This document shows positions 45,346 through 58,873 of a stretch of DNA of 64,000 nt, in pieces. Positions within the stretch are counted from its first letter, which is position 1. Each line of letters opens with the position of its first letter. The stretch is from Blastomyces gilchristii SLH14081 (Eukaryota > Ascomycota > Eurotiomycetes > Onygenales > Ajellomycetaceae). A model generated the notes under the pieces. The model was not told the origin of the DNA. It made no database searches and was given only the letters and a program-made list of their open reading frames with translations. The stretch covers positions 1,929,893 through 1,993,892 of the forward strand of contig NW_003101681.1 in NCBI RefSeq assembly GCF_000003855.2, given 5' to 3'. The position numbers and the translations under genes were made by a program.

Positions 45346-48300
45346 CTATATCTGGTTGATTTCCTCCTCTTCATATTCAGATAATTCTGAATTTAGCCAT
45401 TTTCTTGTAGCTGCTTGAGTTTCTGATAGAAAGTCTATTAAGTATTTAATTCCTGTCTCAGTTGAGAATAAGAATCTCATATTTAATTGATTTAGATCAT
45501 ACTTCTCTTTCAATCTGGCTCTGAGACTATTGTATAATGCACAGTGCATTACAATATGCTCAGGATTCTCATTTGTATTGCAGAATGAGCATTCTATTGA
45601 GTCAAATCTATCATCAAATCTTTGTATATAAGATTTGAAATAGCCATGTCCTAGTTTCAGCTGTATTATAGATGAGAATATTTTCTTTTTACATTTAATT
45701 GAACAAGATTTCCACTTGGGTTTTATTTCAAATCTTGAATAATGTATACTCTTCTTTTGTTTCTGCCAGCTTTCATTTCACTTGTCTAAACAAGATTCTT
45801 TTATTTTTCTCTTTATAAAAGACCAGGACACAATTTTTTGAATAGATCTGCTTAATTCTGCACCCTTTTTTGCAGCTGAATCAGTCAATTCATTGCCATG
45901 AATATTCATATAAGCAGGAACCCAGTGCAGATGAATTATCAGCTTTGATGTTCTTCTCTTTTGAATTTTCAAAACAGAGTTTAAGATCAGTTCAAGATTC
46001 ATTTGATCATTATGAATCTAACTATTTCTAAGTCTTTTTAAAGCAGCTTGACTATCAGAGAATATCCATGCCTCTTTCAAACAATTTCCTCTTTTATAAG
46101 ATTTTATTTCAATGAGTTTGAAAGCTTTCACTATTGCAAATAGTTCAGCATCAAAGACTTCAGATTCACAGTCTAGATTTCAGAAATCTGAGATAAAATT
46201 GATATTATCTTCAGTATAAGCAATGCCTGCGCCTAATCTATTCAAATTCTCATTTTTTGAGCCATCTGAATAAATCAGAATAGAGTCTTTTATATTGATT
46301 GTAGAGATTCTCTTCAAATGCTGTTCATATTCTTTCTCTTTTGATAGTTCACTTATTTGTAAGTCTATAAGAGATTCAAGCTTTTCTCTCCAGAGAGATA
46401 ACTTCTCATGATCAACTTTTTCAACATTTAAAGAAGAGAATTGATTTTTAATCAGAGAGCATAGTCTGTACAGTTGAGAAGGCATTTTCTTTGAAGAATT
46501 ATTTTCATTTCAATCAAGAAATCTATTCCAATTCAGTTCATTTCCAGAGTTAATTGATGGAAATGAAGAAGAGACTCTTTCTCTGATTATATGATTTGAG
46601 CTCATCTTTACAACTCTCAGAGCATAGTTCATACAGGCCTTTTCAAATCTAATAGCAGGAGGAGAAATTAAAGCTTCAATTTCCATTGCTTTAATAGAAG
46701 ATGATTTGAATGCTTTCAGAATTCTTCTCAAGGCTCTGTTTTGCAGACTTTGAAAGAGTTCAGTGAAATTCCCTTGATTATTTCATCAAACTTGAACTTC
46801 ATAATCAGCTACTGATGTAATACAGGCTATATATAACTGTCTCATAGCCTGGAAGGATAAACCTCTCTCTGTATTTGATAGTCTGATTATGTTGTTCAAT
46901 AGTCTTTCTGCCTTGACAGTTCTTTGTTGAATGTGATATTTAAAATTCAACTTGGAGTTTAACCATACTTCTAACCATTTGACATTTACACTGGGTTTAA
47001 TCTCTCTATTTAAAAGAGTTAGAGATGGTTCTTTCTCATTGAATCTAGGAAAGAAATGAATTAACTCAGTTTTATTCATATCAAATTGAATTTGATTGAT
47101 ATCTGCTCTAACAAAGATTTTCTTTACAGCTTCTTCAATCACTTTCAAATTCTCTTTGATAGTTTTTGAGCTGTAGATTAGACCAATATCATTCACATAA
47201 CTTGGAGATTGCACTATTCTTATATTTCTATTTTTGAATAGATATGCAGTGTATATTGCAAATAAAATGAGTGAGATTGAAGATCCCTGTGATACTTCTA
47301 TTTTTATCTCAGTCTTGTCTTGTTTCATTCCATCAAAGAAGAGTTGTATAATTCTTTTAGACATAAAACAGTTAACTCATTTTATTAGAGAAAGTGGCAG
47401 TTTTAATATCTTCAATGTCTGAATTAACTTTGACTTTGAAACATGATCAAATGCTTCTTTTATATCAATAAAAACTGCAGTTGAGACCAGACTCTCATGC
47501 TTTGCTATTTGAATATTATGAACAACTGAGAGAACAGTGTCAATTGCAGAACACTGTTTTCTATCTCTCATTTGTTCACTGAATAAAAGAGAATCACTTA
47601 TAGAGCTTATAAAAGATAGTTGAGTAGCTATTATCTTTTCTAAAACCTTTTCTAGACAGTTCAATAGAGATATTACTCTATATGACTTAGGAATTGAAGT
47701 TTTTCTATTAGGTTTTGCAAGAATCACTTCAGTGGCTTCTCTCCAGTATTCAGGATGATATTCATTTTTCAAGAGATTGAAAAAGAGCTCAAAATATTCA
47801 TTCTTTAAGTAGGAGTATGTATTTTGAATAATCAAGTGATTAATTGAATCAGGCCCTGCAGCAGTCTTAACTGAACTTGAGAAGATAGCTGACTCTAGTT
47901 CATCTTGAGTAAGATCAGGCCATTCTCAGTCATTTTCATCAATATAGTTGAGACATGACATATTCTCTTCCTCTGAATCTGAATCTGATGAGTTTTGAAA
48001 GAGAGTTCTCATAAAAGCTTGACATTTTTCCTCAAAAGAGTTTGCTGTATATGATTCATTCTGAAACTCATATTCTAAGGTTGGAAGTTTTGCTACACTT
48101 CTTGTTTTAGTATAGTTAAAAGCTTTAAAAACTTCTTTTTCTTGTGCTTCTTCAAGAAATTTATTCCAGCAGTCTGTTTTAGCTTTTTTAATATCTGAAA
48201 ATATTCATTTCTGACAGCTTTAAACTCTTTATCAGAAATTATATCATTCTTTCAATCTCTTCTAGCAGTAGTCAATTGTTTTCTTTTAGATGTGATATTC

Positions 48301-49303
48301 TCATTTCATCAAGGTTTTGAATACTCAGAAGACTTTCTCTTTGAAATATTATCTTTAACACTTGCTAGAATAATAGATGTAATGAGCTTCACTCTATTCT
48401 CAAGCATTTCATTTGAGATATCTTGACCAGGGTTTCAATACAGCTCACTCTGCCTTTCAGATTTTAACAGTTTTATACTTTCTTCAACTGCCTTCCAGTC
48501 AGCTTTTTCAAAGTTAAACTGATTAGAGAGAAGAGGATTTTCACTCATTTATTCCTCACTCAGTTCAATATCAAATTGAATAATCTCATGATCTGATTCT
48601 GATGTCTCATTTGAATCAATAAATCAGTTTACAAGTCTTTTTTCTATTAGATTTTGTGACATGAAGATTAGATCTATAATAGATTTCTGTTTCATATCTT
48701 TTCTAAAGAATGTTTGTTGATCAGACTTGTTAACTAAATTTATTGAATGCTCAAAGATTCATTCAATCAGGTTATCAGCTCTTACTGCTCTTTTGCATTC
48801 TGAATTTCATTAGAGATGATGTGTATTGAAATCTCCTGCAATTATAGAGTTTCTTGATGAAGTTATGTTCAGAAATTCTCTATTAATTGTTCAGATGTTA
48901 TTATTTTTCTTCAATGACTTTTCATTATAGATATTTATAAGCTGTATAGTATCAAACTCATTCTCTTTATCTATAATATCACCCACCAGAATATCAGGGT
49001 CAGACATGATATCAAATCTTAGATTAAATTGATATCTTGATCTCTTTCTTCCATAGATCACTACTCTCAACTTTATCTCAGACTTTTGAGGTAAAAAGCA
49101 GTAGTAGCTTGAATGAGAAATGACATATTTTTACTCAGTATCAAAATTCATCTCCTGAAGCAGTATAAAATCAACTTTTTATTCAAATGTAATTTGAAGA
49201 CAAGAATAAATGCAATTTGAGTTTCTATCCACATTATTTTGAATAAATGTGATTTTTGAAGAGTTTTTAAACTTTTTTTGTTGTTTTTGTTGTATATTCA
49301 TAC
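45346..49303 (-). pseudogene. LINE-2 ORF2 (endonuclease-RT-RNase H)
   Basis: The same ORF2 as in the first LINE copy. The RT catalytic box reads YVND (47,199-47,188) where copy 1 has YVDD: a GAT to AAT change at a GG pair, which should abolish polymerisation. RNase H keeps the DGS motif (near 46,262) and the HWVPAY box (near 45,920) that copy 1 has lost. Stops occur at 46,786, 46,510, 46,180, 45,778 and others, many at Trp codons. The knuckle CSFCNTNENPEHIVMHC near 45,570 is present. Each copy keeps motifs the other lost, so both derive from a functional parent. Confidence 0.85.
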
Positions 49304-49322
49304 TAAAAGAGAGTAGAGTAGA

Positions 49323-49493
49323 ATCTAATCACTATCATCAGATAGTAGATTATAACTGTTCTGAAAAGTAGAAATCTCAACTGCTTGCATTATATCTAGT
49401 TTATCACCAGAGTCATTTCTCAATTCTCTAATCTTAACAGGAGTTTGAGGATTCAAATTCTGTTTACATTTAGCTGGAGAATTGGAGTTTGAA
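49323..49493 (-). pseudogene. LINE-2 ORF1, C-terminal fragment
   Basis: The last 57 codons of the ORF1 seen in the first LINE copy, ending at TAG 49,323 and cut at 49,493 by the junction with the GC-rich tRNA-headed sequence. The junction lies in the stretch that codes for the Ser/Asn-rich linker. At the junction both sequences share AGTCTTC, allowing a microhomology of a few bases. Confidence 0.8.
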
Positions 49494-50244
49494 GACTACG
49501 GGCGCTAGCCACCCGCAGGATGCACCTTAAGCTAATTACATTTAACCCCCTATAATTAACCGACCACCGCGTCCGTCCTCTCGGGCCAGCCACTAATTTC
49601 CAGGGGCGTTAGTTAGTGGCTGCCACCGCCCACTTGGTGGCGTACACACCAAGCTTCCGGTTGCTGATCTCGGCCCCATTAGATGCCCATAGGCCTACCA
49701 ATCAGCCGTCGTGGCCTCGCCCCGTGTTAGGGACTAATCATAGGCTTGATGACTGCAGTCCTCCCTGCCAGTATTAGGGGTTGGCAGTGAGCTTGCAGGC
49801 ACTAGCCTATCAGGGTGCCCTGTCTAGGGCCTAGATGCGCGTCTAGGCCTGCTAGTCAGGTGGTTTTCAAAATCATTCCCTGTATTTGGGGGGGAGCTAG
49901 GCTCCGATGACGGCCCTAGTTAGGGACTTGCTTAAGTAGTGTATAACCACTACATTAGGCTTGACTCTATATCGTTAGAACCTTGACGGGTGCACAGTAG
50001 GATAGTGGGACATTGGCACCCCATGCCGGCCCTGGTGGGTGTTCGCAGGATCTCGCTTAACTAGTGGCTTGGCTTGCAGTAGAGAGTTCTACCCCGCACC
50101 AAGCCTTACTAATTAGGCTCAGCCCCTATTACATGGGGGCTTTCATGGGTAAGAAGTGGCAGGTGCCAGCGGTGGGATTCGAACCCACGCACCCCTAATG
50201 TGTGCGGCCTTGGTTACCAGTCTTACCAACTGGGCCACGCTGGC
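49494..50244 (-). mobile_element. GC-rich tRNA-headed retrosequence (SINE-like)
   Basis: 751 bases that differ sharply in composition from everything around. On the minus strand it begins GCCAGCGTGGCCCAGTTGG: a 7-base acceptor stem (GCCAGCG with CGCTGGC), an A box matching TGGCNNAGTNGG, a GCAC/GTGC variable-arm hairpin and a perfect T arm (GTGGG TTCGAAT CCCAC) with B box GGTTCGAATCC. It does not show a proper anticodon arm, so it is a tRNA relic rather than a tRNA gene. The body of about 660 bases has recurring AGTCCCTAAC / CTAGGGCC-type motifs and many CTAG and TTAA words; it is unlike the other SINE at 35,484. No open frame of note is present. It is likely an RNA polymerase III transcript captured by the LINE. 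Confidence 0.75.
50160..50244 (-). ncRNA. tRNA-derived Pol III promoter head
   Basis: A tRNA-like unit with perfect acceptor stem, A box, long variable arm and T arm. The acceptor 3' strand ends CGCTGGCA but is followed by further element sequence, not a gene end. The segment between the D and T arms (about 34 bases) contains the near-palindrome TGGTAACCA where the anticodon stem should be. It resembles the class II (Ser/Leu) type because of the variable arm. Likely transcriptional promoter of the element; not a functional tRNA. Confidence 0.7.
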
Positions 50245-53200
50245 GCTGCTTGAGATTAAATACTGTAATAATTTCAATTCTTGACAATATCTTGTAGCTG
50301 TAAAGTTGTCATTCAATTCATTATTCTCATCAGATGAAAACTTCAGTTATATACTCATCATCATTGAGATTCCTGCAGGATTCATCTTATTTATACTAAA
50401 ATCTTCAAGAATCTTCTCAATATAACAGCTCTGTGTAACTGCTAGATTATTATTTCTCTGATATTTAATCTTTATTTTAAGATATGACTTAATCTCTTTA
50501 ATATTATTTATCTCAAATCTCTTTATAATCTCTCTCAATACTCAGTCTAATTGCTGTTCTTAAGATCTCATTATCTGATAATCATCAATATACAATATCA
50601 GATAGATCTTGTAAACAGAGTAATATAGAAATTTATTATCATAAGATAATATCTTGAATCTTAATGTAATGAGGTGTTTTATTACTAGAAAATATCATAC
50701 TCTTATAACTTGCTTCATTTTATATAGACTCTAATGAAGTAGTCTTATCAAGCTCTCTCTGCTATGCTTAACATCTGTAAGCAGTTGTATATAGATTATC
50801 TTATTCTGTGATAGTATATCATTTAAAAACACAGATATATAGTCAATCAATTTAATCTTTCATTCTTTAACAGTTGATATAGTGAATAGACTGTGTGATG
50901 TAGACTCTGATATCACTGCAGTATATAATCTTATATAATGAATACTCTGCTATTGCAAGAACTCTCTAATCACTCAGTGAGCTTTAAAGTGAATGATTTC
51001 TCTCTTATTATTGAATTTCTGATTATATACTTATTTATCTGTAAGAATATTCATTTTCAGAGTCTTCTTAATGATAATATATATCTTCTTCTATTCAAAT
51101 ATCTTAATCTTCTTTTTCATTGTCTTATATTAATAGTCTCAGTCTGAGCTTCTCTTGACTTCTGTCAGTATAGTTGATTAGTCTGTCAGAACACTTAGAA
51201 TAGAATCATTCTTATTAACAGAGTCTTCAGACTCTTCATTCATAATAAGCTGTGTCTTATTATTTAAAAGATAGATTGAATTAATTATACTCTCTAAGTT
51301 CTTATTAATAATTATCTTCAAAATATCTGACTTTTTCTTCACTAGATGTTATAGTAAGCAGTGCTGTCATTTCTCTCTGATATTCAGAATGTTTAATTTA
51401 TTAGATAATTCATTAAATTCTCTTACTGTATTTACAGGTGTATTTATACTTATGTCAAGAGCTTCATTAAATATGATATCTTATACAATCTCAAGACAAT
51501 GTGCAACAGAATCTCACATATGATATTGATATAATTCTTGATATTCAATCAGCTATTATTTCTTACTGCCAGTTCTATCTGTGAGCTTATTCAATACTTT
51601 CAAATTCTTCTTGTAGATCTTGTATCTTTATCTCTATATTCAATGAACAGAAGATTGTACTTCAGTTCATACTTTAAAAGATATAAATAATGTTTCTTTC
51701 TTATATTCAAATATCTTTATTGATATTGAAGATATGTTGATTATTATAATCACAGCTTATATTACTTCATCTCAAAGTTCTCTTTCTAATTCACTATTAA
51801 ATAGTAGACTTCATATCTTTTCTATAACTATTTAATTCATATGTTTTACTGAGTCATTTGATTATAATGTATCAGATGTAGTCATTTCATATGTTATTTC
51901 TTTACTCTGATAGTAGATCTTAAGTTCTTGACTTTTAAACTCTTCTTCATCATCTCAGTATAGAGTTTTAACTTAATATTATATAGTTATCTCAATATCT
52001 GTGATAAAGTTTATTAATCTTATAGTAGATTCTTTCTTTCTTATTATAAGAATTACTTATCTATAACAGATTGTATTATTTATTATACTCAATCAGTAAC
52101 TTACATTCTCTCTAGTGAGAGTGTTATTTCTGTTAAAAAGTGTTTTTTCACTCTCTGTCAGATTAATGAAGAATCTCATTACTAGCTTAACAGCTTATAT
52201 TATAGATGCAAAGATTAAATATATTATTTTTATCTAAATACAGACTTTACAGAATGATAAAGCTCATTGATTAATAATTCTCATCTCTAGACATGAATCT
52301 ACTATTATTTTTACAATATTTACAGAATTTAGATATTCTAGCTTTTAATATTATTACATCATTATAAGTTCTATAATCTTTGTATTATTTCTTTCAGATA
52401 GTGTTAATATTATGTCATCTTTTATCTGTAATATATTCACAGATTTAAAATCATCATTGAGTATAGTAAATCAGATCAAGTCTCTGTATATAACTGATCT
52501 TTTCATTTTATAGATATTATTCTCATTTAATCTTGCTGTAAATAAGAACATACAGTTGAGAGATATAATCAATATAGTATAATTATTCTTATATATTAAC
52601 TACTTATAGATATAACTCTGATATACAAGCTTACTTATACTTATAAGATTCACTTCTAACTTCAGAACATAGCAGATATTATTTAACAGTATATTTATCT
52701 CTTTTACTGAAATCTTTATATCTTCTATAGCTGTAGCAGAGATCACTGTTTTATCTGTCATTTTTAATATTACTTTCATCTTCTGAGATTTTATCATGAT
52801 AAGATCTCTGTGAGATATAATATAAGTATCTGATTCAGAGTCTAGAATTCAGATATCTTTTTCTATCTGATTACTTATATAGGTCTTTTTCTTAATACAA
52901 AATACTTACTTTATAATATTATAAATAGAAGCAGTATCTGTATTCTCTGCATTCTTGTCTTTATTCTTATTTCTATTTATATTGAAGTTTGAAGAATGTT
53001 TCTCAGAGTATTTCTTTCAATAGTCAGTCTGAATATAATTAATCTTTTGATAATAATAGCAGATTCTTGCATTATTATCTCTATATTCAGGTTTAAATTC
53101 AGTGTTCTTATTCTTATTATTATCTTTATTCTTATCTTTCTTATTCTTATCTTACATGTTATTAATAGAATTTCTAGATATATCAGTATTTACTTCATTC

Positions 53201-54366
53201 ACAGCAGAGAGCTGTAAAAGAATATTATAACACAGACTTATAAAATCATTCTCTAAGAATTGAGTATTATCTTTATCAATTTAATTCATTTAATTTCTTA
53301 TAAATGAGACTCAATTTCTGTTAACTTCTGTAAGTAATCTATTAAAAAATATGATATCTTCAATCTTATATCTCAGACAGATATAATCAGTTCTGATAAT
53401 AATTAATTATTTAATAAAAGCTCTGTTAAATTCTTTACTTTTAAAAATTATTTTAATAAACTTTTTAAATAAATAAGTTCTATATATAGCAGATCTCTTG
53501 AAAAAGTTATTCTCTATAATAGTTTATAGAGTATAAGCTGATAATTTGAACTTCTTAAGTATAGTGAAATAAGTCTTGATCTGCAGAGTAATTACAGATT
53601 ATATATAATTATATAATCAAAGATTATATTCTTTTCAGAAATATTATATATTTATAATAATATTCTTATTAAGATTATTATCTTCAAGAATATCATTGAT
53701 TTCAGACTACTTTATAGTTAAAAAGATTTTCTCTCTTTATATTAAGTAGTTAATAAATTCAGTGAGAACTATCAGTCTTTTAATAAGTCTTACTTAACTT
53801 TTGAATTCTTCAAGAATTTTTATTATAACAGATATCTTCTCTTTTTATTAAAGATATTCTGTCAGATCTGCTTTTATCTTATTATCTGCAGAGTCATCTC
53901 TACTAATCTTTATCTACTTAATCTCATACTGAAGTCTTGTAATTTCTAGTCTTATATAAGTCTTCTTACTCACTGAGCTATTATTATTCTGATTACTTAA
54001 GCTTTCTACATTATCTGACATCTCACTGATATCTTCAACTGAGTTTTTATATATATTAAACTTATCAGACTGTTTCTCTGTGATAATTTCATTCAGCTCA
54101 AACATCTCTGAGACAGTTACTTTTCAGTTTATTACAGATATTAATAAATCTATACTCAATTCTTTTTATACTTCAGATATTTGTGAATTTCTTCTTCTAT
54201 ATATTAATATGTAATTCTTCATTAAGTTAGACTTTTCACTCAATCTCAGATTCATTATAAGTTTAATTAATTAATAAATCATCTAGACACACTTGTAATA
54301 ATGTATAAAAATATCAATTTAGCACATTATTACAGTTATTTGTTGCTTATGAAGGGCTTCATAATC

Positions 54367-54470
54367 TCTTGAAGAATAATGTTATTGTGTTGTAATCTAA
54401 CTACACGAGTTACACTAAATGGATAGATTGGGGTGGCACGTGACTAGGGTAGGTGTAGTAATCACCAACA
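54367..54470 (-). repeat. Copia-B 5' LTR
   Basis: 104 bases, TCTTGAAGAATAATG...CACCAACA on the plus strand. It includes GGCACGTGACTAGGGTAGG. It ends 290 bases before the mcm6 start codon and marks the right edge of the AT-rich block. A partial echo, GTTAGTAATCACCAACA, follows at 54,498-54,514. Confidence 0.85.
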
Positions 54471-54759
54471 AAAACGAGCGTTAGGTGGTTGATTACGTTA
54501 GTAATCACCAACACAAACCACTTTACGCGTGATCGTCCGGCCCGTTGTAATTCCTGTACGCGCTCGCGACTCCGACGCGTTTCGCTCCCACTTGGACTTT
54601 TACTTTGAGCTTCATTTGCAAGAGCCCAATTGTCCCAATCGCCCTTCGTTATGCTCCTGATCGAGCTCCAGGAACTTCTTTAAGAGGGACAATTTGCACT
54701 TAACGAACTGTTCTTGCACCTCTTAACGGAGTGCCCTGATATTAGAGTTGATAGCCACC
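54471..54759 (+). promoter_or_regulatory. mcm6 promoter with two MluI cell-cycle boxes
   Basis: Between the copia LTR and the mcm6 start. ACGCGT occurs at 54,525-54,530 and 54,575-54,580, with a CGCG-rich stretch (TACGCGCTCGCGAC) between them. In yeasts this hexamer is the binding site of the MBF factor that drives G1/S transcription of replication genes, so its presence before an MCM gene fits. The start codon has a strong context (GCCACCATG). No TATA box is evident. Confidence 0.65.
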
Positions 54760-57882
<3,123 letters not shown>

Positions 57883-58873
57883 GATTATTCGTCACATTGC
57901 TTCTAACGATGCTCGGTTATCAAAATCCCGAAACGCACCACACGCGATATTTCCCTTTCCTCGATAGTTGTGATTGATATACGAGATCATGCTTGGTGTA
58001 GGATTGTTAGTCGGTCAGGGCTGGGATTTGAATTATTTGACCAGAGGCGCGTTTTCAGTATCATTATTTACTGCTTGCATACAGACGTACCTTATAACGT
58101 TGATGATTCATTTTCCTCCGCTTTTCGCGGATATTGTGTAATTCATAATATAAGATTTCACGAAGCTCAATTGTATTCAGGAGTCGCTTCTCTGCGGCTC
58201 ATTAAAACCCGAATGCGAACTCGGGCCTTGCGCCTCCACTAAAAATTCGTGAACCAAGACAAAACTTGCAAAGTTGGTTAAAAACAAATCATCGCCTGCC
58301 GTCTGTACTGTGTCCCGGAATAGTTCAATGTTGAAGAGAATCTAGGGGGTCCAGTACTATGCAGTATCGGCAAACAAAAGGGAATGAGCGCATGTTGCTC
58401 CCGAGAGGAGAACACAAAGTGTCTTCCCAACTTGAAGAGAAACACAGAAAGCTTCCAGCATCGCCAGCAGGGAAGCAGAAAGAAAACTGAACAAAAAGAA
58501 AGTAGGACTCGGATGAGTCCATAAACTATATTGGCTTTTTCATGCGTGAGCATCAACTTAAAGAGGAATGAATAGTTGGTGAGCGAACAAGAGTCTTAGC
58601 CCCGTCCATTTCTGAGCTTGTAGAACAAAACTAGAAAAGACAATAGGAAAAAAGAACAGGAATCCACAATGAAAATACTAGAGCCTCATGTGCACAGGCA
58701 GTCAGTTCACCTAATTGCGATTCAGCTTTTCAGGAGTCTCCGGTAGCCTCAGGGCTTTCGGGATTGAAACCCAGAGCTAACCCTACCCAGGTAGCTCCGG
58801 ACCGACCAGATTCAACGGCCCCTAAATGCCGAAAATGTCACTGCCCTCGCTGGCTACCGCAAACTTAGCATCT
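57883..58873. other. Intergenic between mcm6 and a pseudogene
   Basis: About 990 bases between convergent units. I see short open frames on both strands without domain support, and no repeats. It should contain the 3' UTR of mcm6 and the decayed 3' end of the helicase pseudogene. Confidence 0.6.

Larger units (their letters stand above)
44975..50244 (-). mobile_element. LINE-2 fused to a tRNA-headed sequence, one TSD
   Basis: A composite insertion in copia-B RT/RNase H, bounded by GCTGCTTGAGATTA at 44,961-44,974 and 50,245-50,258. From 44,975 to about 49,493 it is the same LINE as at 22,689, 5'-truncated within ORF1. From 49,494 to 50,244 it is unrelated, GC-rich DNA whose minus-strand 5' end is exactly the first base of a tRNA-like fold. 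The two parts have the same orientation and together share one target duplication, so they were probably integrated as one cDNA, most simply by a template switch from the LINE RNA to a second RNA. A LINE insertion followed by a separate SINE insertion would normally leave a second duplication at the inner junction, which is not seen. Confidence 0.85.
44001..54470 (-). mobile_element. Copia-B retrotransposon with 104-bp LTRs, split
   Basis: A Ty1/copia element on the minus strand, LTR to LTR (54,367-54,470 and 44,001-44,104). From the right: gag (54,290-52,860) with a knuckle remnant near 53,060 (CYYYQKINYIQ, reading across the stop), protease/pre-integrase (52,797-52,600), integrase (about 52,500-51,600), reverse transcriptase with YIDD at 50,592-50,581 and then ETKRF-like MREIIKRFEINNIKEIKSYL at 50,538. 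It is interrupted at 50,258 by the LINE composite and resumes at 44,960 with RNase H (TEAEYIAASKTAYEI near 44,670-44,620; NLAKKEFLT near 44,520), ending near 44,300. The five bases outside are AACAC on the left and AAAAC on the right, a possible but imperfect target duplication. All frames are broken. Confidence 0.88.

Noticed and set aside
50160..50244. Functional tRNA gene
   Set aside because: Acceptor stem, A box, B box and T arm are present, but there is no proper anticodon stem and loop, and the sequence lies at the 5' end of a retro-inserted unit with its own target duplication.
54748..54750. TTG at the open end of the mcm6 frame as start
   Set aside because: The ATG four codons later lies in a GCCACCATG context and gives the family's usual MSSLFD-type start.
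57970..58560. Open frames downstream of mcm6 on both strands
   Set aside because: 90-92 codons, overlapping shadows, no splice signals or domains.
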